From Mycolicibacterium sphagni (GTDB lineage Bacteria; Actinomycetota; Actinomycetes; Mycobacteriales; Mycobacteriaceae): a stretch of DNA of 64,000 bases. The position numbers and the translations under genes were made by a program. The stretch's first letter is position 1, and each line of letters opens with the position of its first letter. This document shows positions 1-7,421 of this stretch, piece by piece. The notes below the pieces were generated by a model, which was not told the DNA's origin, ran no database searches, and worked only from the letters and a program-made list of their open reading frames with translations. The stretch is from positions 672,334 through 736,333 of the forward strand of contig NZ_VBSB01000005.1 in NCBI RefSeq assembly GCF_013337765.1. Direction: 5' to 3'.

Positions 1-1
1 G

Positions 2-304
2 ACCGCCCGGCCGGACCCGTTCTGCGAGTTCGAGTCGGCCTGGCTGTGCCATCTCGACAGCGACCATCCCGAGGTGCTCGAGCGACTCGCCGGCAAGCTG
101 CCTGCTCCACTGCGGCGCGGCCGGGTCCGCCCGCTGGGCCTGGACCGCTACGGCGTGCGGCTGCGCGTCGAGGGCACCGACGGTGACCACGACGTCCGGC
201 TCCCGTTCGGCGAGCCGGTGCAGGACGTGCCAGGCCTGGGCCGGGCCATCCGGCTGCTGATGGGTTGCCCGTTCGTCAACGGGCTGCGCGCACGCCGGAT
301 GTAG
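2..304 (+). CDS. DUF2470-like protein, C-terminal part (start lies outside the window)
   Basis: The reading frame is open from the left edge and ends in TAG at 302-304, giving about 100 C-terminal residues. A His-Leu-Asp-Ser-Asp-His stretch near the edge, followed by a beta-rich segment ending in LPFGEPVQDV, fits the DUF2470 pattern seen in haem-utilisation and pyridoxamine-oxidase-like proteins. In M. tuberculosis the gene before the LCP gene Rv3840 is Rv3839, and the position here matches. Function is unknown; a flavin- or haem-linked role is only suggested by the family. The next gene starts 18 bp downstream on the same strand. Confidence 0.7.
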   Translation, partial: TARPDPFCEFESAWLCHLDSDHPEVLERLAGKLPAPLRRGRVRPLGLDRYGVRLRVEGTDGDHDVRLPFGEPVQDVPGLGRAIRLLMGCPFVNGLRARRM

Positions 305-322
305 GGCCATTACCGTGGCGGG

Positions 323-1090
323 GTGAGCACCGCCCGCGACGAGTTCCTCGCCACCGACCGGCGTGGCCTCCGCATCGAAGTCGGCGTCATGCTCGCCGTC
401 ACCTTCGGTGTCAGTGCCGTCATCGCGACGCTGCAATTGGTCGACGCGGTGCTTTCCGGGCTCACCGGGCACCGAGTTCGGTTGAACCCCAACCTGTCCC
501 GCTATGACCTGATCAACCTCGGCCTGAACCTGGCGTCGGTCGCCCAGCTGGTGGCTTGGGGCACCCTAGGCCTGTATCTGTTGTGGCGCAGCGGCATCAC
601 GCCGGCCCGGCTCGGGTTGGGACGGCTGCGCTGGCGGGTGGACGTATTGGGCGGTCTCGGCCTGGCCGCGCTGATCGGCATCCCCGGCCTGCTGCTGTAC
701 CTGGCGGGCCGTTGGCTCGGAATGAACGCCGAGGTGGAGCCTGCCGCACTGCATGACACCTGGTGGCGCATCCCGGTGTTGATCCTGTCGGCGTTCGCCA
801 ACGGCTTCGCCGAAGAGGTCGTGGTCGTCGGCTACCTGATCACCCGGCTCACGCAGCTCGGGCTGAGCCAGAACCGGGCGATCCTGGCCTCCAGCGTGCT
901 GCGCGGGGCCTACCACCTGTATCAGGGCTTCGGGGCGGGGCTGGGCAATCTCGTGATGGGCGTGGTCTTCGGGTACGCCTGGTGCCGTGGCGGCCGGTTG
1001 TGGCCGCTGGTGATCGCGCACGGCGTCATCGACACCGTCGCGTTTGTCGGCTACGTCGCACTCGCCGGTCATCTTGGCTGGCTCAAGTGA
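323..1090 (+). CDS. CPBP family intramembrane metalloprotease-like protein
   Basis: A 255-residue polytopic membrane protein with a GTG start. The three CPBP/Abi motifs are visible in order: a Glu-Glu pair in FAEEVVVVGYLITRL (about residue 164), an aromatic-His motif in RGAYHLYQG (about 194), and HGVIDTV near the C-terminus (about 233). CPBP proteins are membrane-embedded glutamate or metallo-proteases related to CAAX prenyl protease 2; in bacteria they act in peptide processing or self-immunity. The first motif lacks the Arg of the EExxxR consensus, which I believe is common in actinobacterial members. It sits 22 bp upstream of the LCP gene, so the two may be co-transcribed. The substrate is unknown. 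Confidence 0.8.
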   Translation: MSTARDEFLATDRRGLRIEVGVMLAVTFGVSAVIATLQLVDAVLSGLTGHRVRLNPNLSRYDLINLGLNLASVAQLVAWGTLGLYLLWRSGITPARLGLGRLRWRVDVLGGLGLAALIGIPGLLLYLAGRWLGMNAEVEPAALHDTWWRIPVLILSAFANGFAEEVVVVGYLITRLTQLGLSQNRAILASSVLRGAYHLYQGFGAGLGNLVMGVVFGYAWCRGGRLWPLVIAHGVIDTVAFVGYVALAGHLGWLK

Positions 1091-1112
1091 GCCAGACACG
1101 TAAATTGACCTG

Positions 1113-2321
1113 GTGAGCGAGGACTGGCCGACCGAGCGGATACCGCGTCACGCGCCGCCGCCGGCTCGCCCGCCATTGCCTGAGCCCTCCCAGGTCATCC
1201 GGCGAGACCCGGGTCGCCGGATACCCCCGCCACCACCGCCGCGGGCGCCCGCGCCACCGCCACCCAGACAGCCACCGCCGCGGCAGGCACCACCACCACC
1301 ACCGCCCACCGCGCGACCATCTGCTCCCCCGCCAGCCGCACCTCCGCAGCCGAAGCGCAAGAAGCGTTGGGGCCGAAGAATTTTCGTCACGTTGATCGTC
1401 GTTCTCCTACTGGCTGCCGGCGGGCTCATCGGCGGCGCGTACTGGATCGACACCAGCCTGCGACGAGTCGCGGTGTTCGACTATGCCGACCGGCCCGCCG
1501 CGGGGGCGGGCACCACCTGGCTGCTCGTCGGCTCCGACAGCAGGGCCGGCCTGACGCCCGAGCAGCAGGCCGAGCTAGCCACCGGCGGGGATCTCGGCAA
1601 CGGCCGGACCGACACCATCCTGCTGGTGCACATCCCGGCGCTCGGCTCCAACGCCCCCACGACGATGGTCTCGCTCCCCCGCGACTCGTATGTGGACATC
1701 CCCGGCTACGGCAAGGACAAGATCAACGCCGCATTCTCCGAGGGTGGCGCGCCGCTGCTGGCCCAGACCGTCGAACAGGCGACCGGCCTACGTCTCGACC
1801 ACTACGCCGAGGTGGGGTTCGACGGCTTCGCGGTGGTGGTCGACGCGCTCGGCGGTGTCCAGGTGTGCCCGACCGATCCGATCGATGACCCGCTGGCCGG
1901 GGTCAACCTGCCCGCAGGCTGCCAGACCCTCGACGGCCGCAACGCGTTGGGCTACGTGCGTTCCCGGGCTACCCCCCGTGCCGACCTGGACCGGATGGTC
2001 CACCAGCGCGAGTTCATGGCCGCGGTGATGCACAAGGCCAGCAGCCCCGCGGTGTGGCTCAATCCGTGGCGCTGGTACTCGGTGCCCGACGCCGCCGTCG
2101 GGTCACTAACCGTCGACAAGGGTGACCACGTCTGGGATCTGGCCCTGCTGGGCTGGGCGCTGCATGGCTCGACCACCGCGATCACGGTGCCGATCGGCGA
2201 GTTCACCGGAAACGACTCCGGTTCGGTGGTGGTGTGGGACTCCGGCGCGGCCGATCGGTTGTTCCAAGCGCTGCGCACCGATTCGGCGATCCCGCAGCAG
2301 GTGCTCGACGCGCAGCCCTAG
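1113..2321 (+). CDS. LytR-CpsA-Psr (LCP) family cell-wall glycopolymer ligase
   Basis: A 402-residue protein with a GTG start. The first 85 residues are a proline-rich cytoplasmic segment. A Lys/Arg patch and one transmembrane helix follow (about 88-110), then an extracytoplasmic LCP domain. The LCP hallmarks are present: LLVGSDSR, GRTDTILLVHI, SLPRDSYVDIPGYGKDKINAAF and GYVRSR. LCP enzymes transfer glycopolymers from lipid carriers to peptidoglycan; in mycobacteria this is arabinogalactan attachment. The gene corresponds in position to Rv3840. Its stop codon overlaps that of the convergent glpQ1-like gene by 4 bp. In M. tuberculosis bfrB lies between these two genes; no bfrB is present here. 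Confidence 0.88.
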   Translation: MSEDWPTERIPRHAPPPARPPLPEPSQVIRRDPGRRIPPPPPPRAPAPPPPRQPPPRQAPPPPPPTARPSAPPPAAPPQPKRKKRWGRRIFVTLIVVLLLAAGGLIGGAYWIDTSLRRVAVFDYADRPAAGAGTTWLLVGSDSRAGLTPEQQAELATGGDLGNGRTDTILLVHIPALGSNAPTTMVSLPRDSYVDIPGYGKDKINAAFSEGGAPLLAQTVEQATGLRLDHYAEVGFDGFAVVVDALGGVQVCPTDPIDDPLAGVNLPAGCQTLDGRNALGYVRSRATPRADLDRMVHQREFMAAVMHKASSPAVWLNPWRWYSVPDAAVGSLTVDKGDHVWDLALLGWALHGSTTAITVPIGEFTGNDSGSVVVWDSGAADRLFQALRTDSAIPQQVLDAQP

Positions 2322-3139
2322 TCGCCGGGGACGGCCAACGGGTTCTGCAGCCAGGCCTTGGTCCGTCGTGGATGGTTCGTGGCGATCCAGCCGACCCCGA
2401 GATCGCGGCAGTAACCGACGTCCTCGTAGTGGTCGACCGTCCAGCAGTACATCGCCCGGCCCTGGGCAGCGGCCCGGTCGACGAGTTCAGGATGTTCGCG
2501 CAGTGTCGCGATCGACGGTCCCACCGCCGTCGCTCCGACTGTGGTCGCGGCGCTGCCGCCGAGATAGCGCGATGTCTCGCCCAACAGCACGGTCGGCAGC
2601 AGCGGCGCAGCGCGGCGGATCCGCCACACCGCCGCAGCAGAGAACGACATCACCACCGCACGGGATAGATCCGCCGATGCCGGTGCGGCGATGCCGTAGC
2701 GGTGCAACAGGGCCAACACCTTGCTCTCCACCAGTCCGCCGTAGCGCACCGGGTGCTTGGTCTCGATGAACATCTTCACCGGCCGGTTCCAGTCCAGGAC
2801 CAGACGGACAAGGTCGTCGAGGGTGAGCAGGCCGGTGCCGGTCGGTGGATCATCGGAATCTGCGCTGCTGTGCCAGGCCCCCCAATCCAGCCGTTTGAGT
2901 TCGGCCAGCGTCATCTCGCTGACCAAGCCGCTGCCGGTCGACGTGCGATCGACCCGCCGGTCGTGCACACACACCAGATGGCCGTCGCGGGTCAGCCGGA
3001 CGTCGCACTCGACTCCGTCGGCACCTTCGACCAGCGCGAGCTCGTAGGCGGCCAGCGTGTGCTCGGGGCGCTCGGCCGAAGCGCCGCGGTGGGCAACCAC
3101 GAAGGGGTGCCCGCCGTGCGGTTCGCCGGCCGAGTGCAT
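2318..3139 (-). CDS. glpQ1: Glycerophosphodiester phosphodiesterase
   Basis: A 273-residue protein close in length to Rv3842c GlpQ1. The TIM-barrel GDPD signature is clear: VAHRGASAERPEHTLAAY at the N-terminus, then DGVECDVRLTRDGHLVCVHD, which supplies the catalytic His and the metal-binding Glu and Asp residues, and later FIETKHP. It hydrolyses glycerophosphodiesters to glycerol-3-phosphate and an alcohol, recycling deacylated phospholipid. No signal peptide is visible, so a cytosolic site is likely. The ATG at 3139 was chosen because the domain begins 10 residues in. Only 4 bp separate it from the stop of the upstream zinc-ribbon gene, so the two form an operon. Confidence 0.9.
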   Translation of the reverse strand: MHSAGEPHGGHPFVVAHRGASAERPEHTLAAYELALVEGADGVECDVRLTRDGHLVCVHDRRVDRTSTGSGLVSEMTLAELKRLDWGAWHSSADSDDPPTGTGLLTLDDLVRLVLDWNRPVKMFIETKHPVRYGGLVESKVLALLHRYGIAAPASADLSRAVVMSFSAAAVWRIRRAAPLLPTVLLGETSRYLGGSAATTVGATAVGPSIATLREHPELVDRAAAQGRAMYCWTVDHYEDVGYCRDLGVGWIATNHPRRTKAWLQNPLAVPGD

Positions 3140-3143
3140 ACGC

Positions 3144-4193
3144 CTATGCTGCCGGTTCCTGTTGGTCCGGCTCAACCGCTGGCGGAGATTCGGCCTCGGG
3201 CGGCTCAGGCTGCGCTTGGGGCTGGTCGGCGCCCACCACCACCCACCGGTGCAGCGGCCGTTCGACGGGCTTGCGCACGAAGGCATCGAAGACCTGCCAC
3301 AGCAAGACCAGCACCCCCGCGCCCAGCAAGTAGGCGACGATCACCGTCACGGTGTTGTCGGCGATGCCCTGCGGCTTGTTGGTGAAGCTCGTGGCGATCC
3401 CGAAGATCGACACCGCTGTCGACAGGATCCAAGCGATCCACCAGGCGGCGATCGGCCCGCGCAGCCGAGCCTGCGTCTGCTCGGCATGAGCGAGCTCGAT
3501 CACGTACACCGGCGCCCACGCCAGGTTGACGACCGGCACCAGGCACCCGGCCCACAGGGCCCACGTCGGCCGCGGGTCGTCCTGGCCGAGGTGTTCGTAG
3601 ACCGCAGCGCGGCGCGCGATCAACCACGACGTCGTCACAACGCCGGTCAGGATCACCGCCACGATGGCGGCCAGGCTGGCCAACACGCCGAGCCAGAGCG
3701 CCGCGCCGGCAACCAGAGGGGGCAGCAGCGACGTTCGGTTGATCAACAGCAGCGCGTAGCGAACGATGTGGACGGCCGCCGCCAGGCCGAAGATCGTGAT
3801 CGCAGAGAGCAGTGCCGCGCGGACGGTGACCGGCGCAGGTCCCTTCTTGACGGCGTCGTGGCCGCCCGGCGCCACCGGCACGACATGGTCGGCGAGGCCC
3901 CATCGGGGGATGTAGGCGTAGCGCGGCGTCGGCCCGAGGGGACGACGACGGCGACGCGGAGCAGGCGGCGGCCCGGGCCGTACCGCGATCCAGCGGAAAC
4001 CCTGCGGTAGTCGCGCTCCCCCCCGCTGTGGCCCGGGTGGTCTGGTCGGCGGGTGGCTCGTGGCGCCGGGGCTCCAGCGCGGATCAGGAGGGTTGACCGG
4101 CGCCATCAGGGCGCCGTTGCAGCGCGGGCACCAGCCGCGCTGGCGATCGCGCACGTTCCACCGTGTCCCGCACTGGGAGCACACCTGAATCAC
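3144..4193 (-). CDS. Zinc-ribbon multi-pass membrane protein (DUF4328-type, Rv3843c-like)
   Basis: A 349-residue protein with a GTG start. The N-terminus carries a CxxC...CxxC zinc ribbon (Cys5, Cys8, Cys22, Cys25), followed by a Pro/Arg-rich linker to about residue 110. Six or so hydrophobic helices follow (about 120-315) and the tail is acidic and proline-rich. The helix segments WAGCLVPVVNLAWAPVYVIEL and AAWWIAWILS look like DUF4328. Position beside glpQ1 matches Rv3843c. No enzymatic motif is visible, so the function is unknown. Confidence 0.75.
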   Translation of the reverse strand: MIQVCSQCGTRWNVRDRQRGWCPRCNGALMAPVNPPDPRWSPGATSHPPTRPPGPQRGGARLPQGFRWIAVRPGPPPAPRRRRRPLGPTPRYAYIPRWGLADHVVPVAPGGHDAVKKGPAPVTVRAALLSAITIFGLAAAVHIVRYALLLINRTSLLPPLVAGAALWLGVLASLAAIVAVILTGVVTTSWLIARRAAVYEHLGQDDPRPTWALWAGCLVPVVNLAWAPVYVIELAHAEQTQARLRGPIAAWWIAWILSTAVSIFGIATSFTNKPQGIADNTVTVIVAYLLGAGVLVLLWQVFDAFVRKPVERPLHRWVVVGADQPQAQPEPPEAESPPAVEPDQQEPAA

Positions 4194-4712
4194 GCGGACC
4201 AGCCTAGCGAGCGCAACCGGGGTCCGGCGTGCTGCGGCCGAGCTGGGATGGGCACAGATTGTGGCACGCAGTGCATCTTCGACGATCCGGGACGTGCAGC
4301 AATGACCGGGCTATCCACAGTTTCCACAGGTTTATGCACAGGCGTCCGAGCGGGTGAATGGGCATTGAGCGCACCATCTCGGCACGGAGACAGGCAGTAT
4401 CTGTGGATAACCCGAGGGCGTGAGGGCACCCCGATCAACAACTTGGTGACGGGCGAGCGAAATCGGTTGCCTCGCTAACCGTCCGAAGAGGCGCCGCGAC
4501 GCGCCGAGCGACACGCCGAGACCCTTGAGTCAACTGTGATCTTGGATACCCCCTTTCGCAATCAACAAACCGCGAACTTTCGACGAGGTTCAGGTGCAGT
4601 GGTTGAGCCGATTTTCCACGGGGTACAGAAGGGGTTATGATCGCGCTCACAGAAGAGTCTGTGACTAACTTCACTGGGAGCGGTAGTTGAACATGCAGGT
4701 CAGGACGGTGTG
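4194..4712. other. 519-bp AT-richer intergenic region with DnaA-box-like 9-mers
   Basis: No convincing gene in either strand. DnaA-box-like sequences cluster in 100 bp: CTATCCACA (4311-4319), GTTTCCACA (4320-4328), TTATGCACA (4332-4340) and, on the minus strand, a perfect TTATCCACA (seen as TGTGGATAA at 4402-4410). Nearer the downstream gene there is a TATGAT hexamer at 4636-4641 that could be a -10 element, but no well-spaced -35. A perfect hairpin TCACAGA-AGAG-TCTGTGA lies at 4647-4664. The region divides the minus-strand glpQ1 operon from a plus-strand small gene. Confidence 0.5.
4660..4675 (+). promoter_or_regulatory. CRP/FNR-like operator
   Basis: TGTGA-CTAACT-TCACT matches the mycobacterial CRP (Rv3676) consensus TGTGA-N6-TCACA at all but the last base. 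It lies 38 bp upstream of the small membrane protein ATG at 4713 and about 19 bp downstream of a TATGAT hexamer. If that hexamer is the -10, CRP binding here would more likely repress than activate. The left half-site overlaps the 3' arm of a 7-4-7 hairpin. Confidence 0.4.
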
Positions 4713-4871
4713 ATGGCATCCCAGTCAGTCCGGGCGCAGTCCGGATCCCAGCCGTCGCACTGGCATGTCTCGTCGGCGACCTGCAACCGCTCATACATGC
4801 TGGCCGCGCTGCGCGCCGGCGTCATCGCCCTGGTCCTGCTGGGCATCCTCGCCGTCATCGTCTTGTTCTGA
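4713..4871 (+). CDS. Small single-pass membrane protein (52 residues)
   Basis: ATG at 4713, TGA at 4869-4871. The first 28 residues are polar, with one Cys. The remainder is one hydrophobic helix (MLAALRAGVIALVLLGILAV) ending three residues later at the C-terminus, so it is tail-anchored. The coding frame has typical high-GC codon use. I do not recognise a family. In M. tuberculosis sodA (Rv3846) lies near this position and is absent here. A CRP-like site is just upstream. Candidate roles such as a stress-responsive membrane peptide are speculation. Confidence 0.55.
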   Translation: MASQSVRAQSGSQPSHWHVSSATCNRSYMLAALRAGVIALVLLGILAVIVLF

Positions 4872-5018
4872 GCCGCCCGCAGGCTTTACCGACGGCGCGC
4901 CGAACCGATATCCCGCTGGCACCCGTGTCGTCTTGCTGGCGCGCGCTACGTGGCGCATCCTGAATCGAACCGACCCGCAGTCGTGTCGCACTGACATACC
5001 GAGTGTCGCGGAGGCGAG

Positions 5019-5552
5019 ATGGAAAATGGTTCCAGGCGTGCGGTCGAAGTCGCCCCCTTTCATTCTCGTGGTGCCCTGAAGGGCTTCGTCGTATCCGGCC
5101 GCTGGCCGAACTCGACGAAGGAGTGGGCACAACTGCTGATGGTCGCGGTGCGTGTTGCCTCACTGCCCGGGCTGCTGTCCACCACAACCATTTTCGGTGT
5201 TCGGGAGGAACTGCCCGACAAGCCGCAGCCAGGTACCGTCGGCCTGGTCCTGGCCGAGGGACCCGTGGTTGGCGAATTCGCTGTGCCGCCAGGACATTTC
5301 GCCGATAGGCAGCCACCGGCACTGTTGATGCTGCACCCGCCGTCCGAGACCATGCCTTCGCTGCCGGAATGCCTGGGAGCCGCGTCGGGTTGCGTTCTGC
5401 TGCCGGGTATTCCACACCTGGGCCTGGAACACCGCGCCGCGTGGGTCGAGGCCGAGTCCGACGGCACGATCACCAGCATGGTGAGCCGGGTCGGCGTCGA
5501 CCCGATCAGCCACCCCGATACCGCGATCCTGGCGATGCTACTGGCCGCATAG
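5019..5552 (+). CDS. Conserved mycobacterial protein (Rv3847-like)
   Basis: A 177-residue protein, the length I recall for Rv3847. The ATG at 5019 follows a purine-rich GGAGGCGAG ribosome-binding site at 5008-5016. The sequence is soluble and Pro/Gly-containing with no signal peptide. Recognisable blocks are KGFVVSGRWPNSTKEW near the N-terminus and GHFADRQPPALLMLHPP in the middle. No catalytic motif can be assigned. It stands between the small membrane protein and the riboswitch-controlled exporter, as its counterpart stands next to Rv3848. Function is unknown. Confidence 0.75.
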   Translation: MENGSRRAVEVAPFHSRGALKGFVVSGRWPNSTKEWAQLLMVAVRVASLPGLLSTTTIFGVREELPDKPQPGTVGLVLAEGPVVGEFAVPPGHFADRQPPALLMLHPPSETMPSLPECLGAASGCVLLPGIPHLGLEHRAAWVEAESDGTITSMVSRVGVDPISHPDTAILAMLLAA

Positions 5553-5660
5553 CCGGCTTTGAGGGCGCCCGAACTTTCTTGCGTGGTTCCCCAAATTTAT
5601 TGCTGCTGTTGACTTTTCGGCTGGCACGAGTTGCGCGTACCTCGTGAGTGCCCGTAGAGT

Positions 5661-5780
5661 TGGCGCCAGCGAAGGGGAGTAGCCCCCAATCGGACAATCG
5701 ACATACTGGCCTGGCGCGCATACCGCAGGGCCCGGTTGTCCGGCCGGCATCAGTGTCGGTGGGCGAGACCTTCGGCCGTA
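5661..5780 (+). promoter_or_regulatory. yybP-ykoY family Mn2+ riboswitch
   Basis: The aptamer core is readable by eye. P1 pairs CGAAGG (5670-5675) with CCTTCG (5769-5774). The conserved L1 GGGGAGTAGCC follows the P1 5' strand. CGGACAA (5691-5697) pairs with a TTGTCCG about 50 bases later and encloses a CATACTGG element. The conserved L3 GGGCGAGACC precedes the 3' P1 strand. An alternative hairpin at about 5773-5803 (CGGCC ... ACCA-TCAG-TGGT ... CGGCC) would compete with P1 and could be the expression platform. This class senses Mn2+ and commonly controls MntP or TMEM165-type exporters, as it does here. Confidence 0.88.
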
Positions 5781-5853
5781 AGACCATCAGTGGTTGTCGG
5801 CCGGAGGCATCTGTACCGCCCCTGACCACAGCCACCCGAACGAGGAGTTCCGG

Positions 5854-6654
5854 GTGCTCGCCGCGCTATTTCTGAGTTTCGCCGTCATCTTCGTCGCGGA
5901 ATTGGGCGACAAGTCGCAGCTGATGGCGATGACGTTCGCGCTGCGCCATCGCTGGTGGGTCGTGCTGAGCGGCATCACCGTCGCGACGACGGCGGTGCAC
6001 CTGATCTCCGTCGCCGTCGGCCACTATCTCGGCGCCGCACTACCCACCCATCTCCTGGGCATCCTCGCCGGTGTGGCCTTCGTCCTGTTCGGGCTGTGGA
6101 CACTGCGCGGGGACAAGCTGTCCGACGACGAGGCCAGCCGGGCCCAGCGCAACACCGCGCCTGCCTTCTTCGCCGTGACGTCTGCGTTCCTCCTGGCTGA
6201 GCTCGGCGACAAGACCATGCTCGCAACGATCACCCTGGCCGCCGACAACGACTGGGTCGGCGTATGGATCGGGTCGACCATTGGCATGGTCGCCGCCGAC
6301 GCGCTGGCCATCCTGGTCGGCGCCCTGGCCGGCAAGCACCTGCCGGAGCGGCTCATCCAGCTCGGCGCCGCCGCCCTGTTCCTGGTGTTCGGCGTGTCCA
6401 TGCTTCTCGAGGGGGCCTTCCCCACGGCACCTGCCATTGCCACCATCGGAATCGCGGTGGCCGCCGTCGTGTTGGCCGCGGCAGCGACTCGCGCACTGCC
6501 GGCGCGCCTGCGACCCGCCGTGCTCCGCACCGACGCCGCACAGACATCTGGGGCCAGACCGCATTCCGGATCGGTGTCGTCGGGGGTCGGAACCGAGGGT
6601 GGGGTGGCGGATCGGGTGGCAGGAGCGCCGCAGCCCCCTGGCGACTCGCCATAA
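5854..6654 (+). CDS. TMEM165/GDT1 family cation (Mn2+/Ca2+) exporter
   Basis: A 266-residue polytopic membrane protein with two copies of the family signature E-x-G-D-K-[ST]: AELGDKSQ near residue 17 and AELGDKTM near residue 116. The repeats sit in the first helix of each half, the usual inverted-repeat layout. Family members export Mn2+ or exchange Ca2+/Mn2+ for H+. The GTG at 5854 was preferred over upstream starts because GAGGAG lies 6 bases before it and the first helix starts immediately. The upstream yybP-ykoY riboswitch makes manganese efflux the best call. It corresponds in position to Rv3848. The C-terminal 50 residues are disordered. Confidence 0.87.
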   Translation: MLAALFLSFAVIFVAELGDKSQLMAMTFALRHRWWVVLSGITVATTAVHLISVAVGHYLGAALPTHLLGILAGVAFVLFGLWTLRGDKLSDDEASRAQRNTAPAFFAVTSAFLLAELGDKTMLATITLAADNDWVGVWIGSTIGMVAADALAILVGALAGKHLPERLIQLGAAALFLVFGVSMLLEGAFPTAPAIATIGIAVAAVVLAAAATRALPARLRPAVLRTDAAQTSGARPHSGSVSSGVGTEGGVADRVAGAPQPPGDSP

Positions 6655-6707
6655 CCGCACTTACAGCAAAGTAGATTTCTGCGACCGCGCTCGATACCCT
6701 CGGTTGC

Positions 6708-6875
6708 TCAGGGTACTCTCAGGTTCTTGAGTGAGCGATTATCGGTCACCTGCTGCGCCAGCAGGGCTTCCACCATGCATTTCTTTGCCTCACCGTAGGC
6801 GGCGACCAGGTACCGACCTGAGAAAATACCCGCGCGGATGTTTGCCAGTAGCCCGAAAATGTCCGCGTGCGTCAA
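6708..6875 (-). CDS. Candidate small protein (55 residues) antisense to the espR leader
   Basis: TTG at 6873-6875, TGA at 6708-6710, and an in-frame TAA directly before the start. The translation reads like a soluble amphipathic protein, with segments DIFGLLANIRAGIFSGRY and AKKCMVEALLAQQV and one Cys. No Shine-Dalgarno is obvious, and third-position GC is lower than in neighbouring genes. It fills most of the gap between the TMEM165 gene and espR, transcribed away from espR. It could be a real small gene, a decayed fragment or chance. Confidence 0.35.
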   Translation of the reverse strand: MTHADIFGLLANIRAGIFSGRYLVAAYGEAKKCMVEALLAQQVTDNRSLKNLRVP

Positions 6876-6978
6876 TTATCCGGTAGTTTGCACTTGGTTG
6901 TCGGCGGATGTGTCGCTACGATGATCAGCAAATAAGCCAACGGAAATGACCGCTCTTCTGCATGTGGAGGTCAAAAAG

Positions 6979-7377
6979 ATGAGCACGACGTTCTCGGCCC
7001 GACTGAATCGCCTGTTCGACACGGTGTATCCCCCAGGCCGGGGTCCTCATACCTCTGCCGAAGTGATCGCCGCGCTGAAGTCTGAAGGCATCACGATGTC
7101 CGCTCCGTACCTTTCGCAGCTGCGTTCAGGCAACCGGACCAACCCGTCGTCCACCACGATGACGGCGCTTGCCAACTTCTTCCGAATCAAGCCGCAGTAC
7201 TTCACCGATGATGAGTACTACGAGAAGCTCGACAAGGAGTTGACCTGGTTGGCCAACATGCGCGACGAGGGCGTGCGACGCATTGCCGCACGGACCGTCG
7301 GGCTGTCTCCGGAGGCCCAGCAGGACATCGTGTCCAAGGTCGACGAGCTCCGTCGTCGGGAACACCTCGACGATTAG
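6979..7377 (+). CDS. espR: Nucleoid-associated transcriptional regulator EspR
   Basis: 132 residues, the same length as Rv3849 EspR, and near-identical by eye over the N-terminal helix-turn-helix (RLNRLFDTVYPPGRGPHTSA, then PYLSQLRSGNRTNPS). EspR is a dimeric nucleoid-associated regulator that controls the espACD locus and many cell-wall genes in M. tuberculosis. The C-terminal 40 residues form the dimerisation part and are less conserved. The ATG at 6979 was chosen over 6946 because GGAGG lies 8 bases before it. Downstream genes converge on it: a DUF6545 membrane protein and an ImmA peptidase, a pair more often found beside XRE regulators. Confidence 0.93.
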   Translation: MSTTFSARLNRLFDTVYPPGRGPHTSAEVIAALKSEGITMSAPYLSQLRSGNRTNPSSTTMTALANFFRIKPQYFTDDEYYEKLDKELTWLANMRDEGVRRIAARTVGLSPEAQQDIVSKVDELRRREHLDD

Positions 7378-7384
7378 CCCGTCG

Positions 7385-7399
7385 CTCCTGTCACAGGAG
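7385..7399. terminator. Small hairpin between convergent genes
   Basis: CTCCTG-TCA-CAGGAG forms a perfect 6-bp stem with a 3-base loop in the 44-bp gap between the espR stop and the convergent DUF6545 gene. There is no U-tract, so termination is only suggested by its position. Confidence 0.3.
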
Positions 7400-7421
7400 T
7401 TGCGGCAACGTTAGATCCCGG

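Noticed and set aside
4955..4985. tRNA T-arm-like GAATCGAACC
   Set aside because: On the minus strand the flanking bases do not form a T-stem or acceptor stem.
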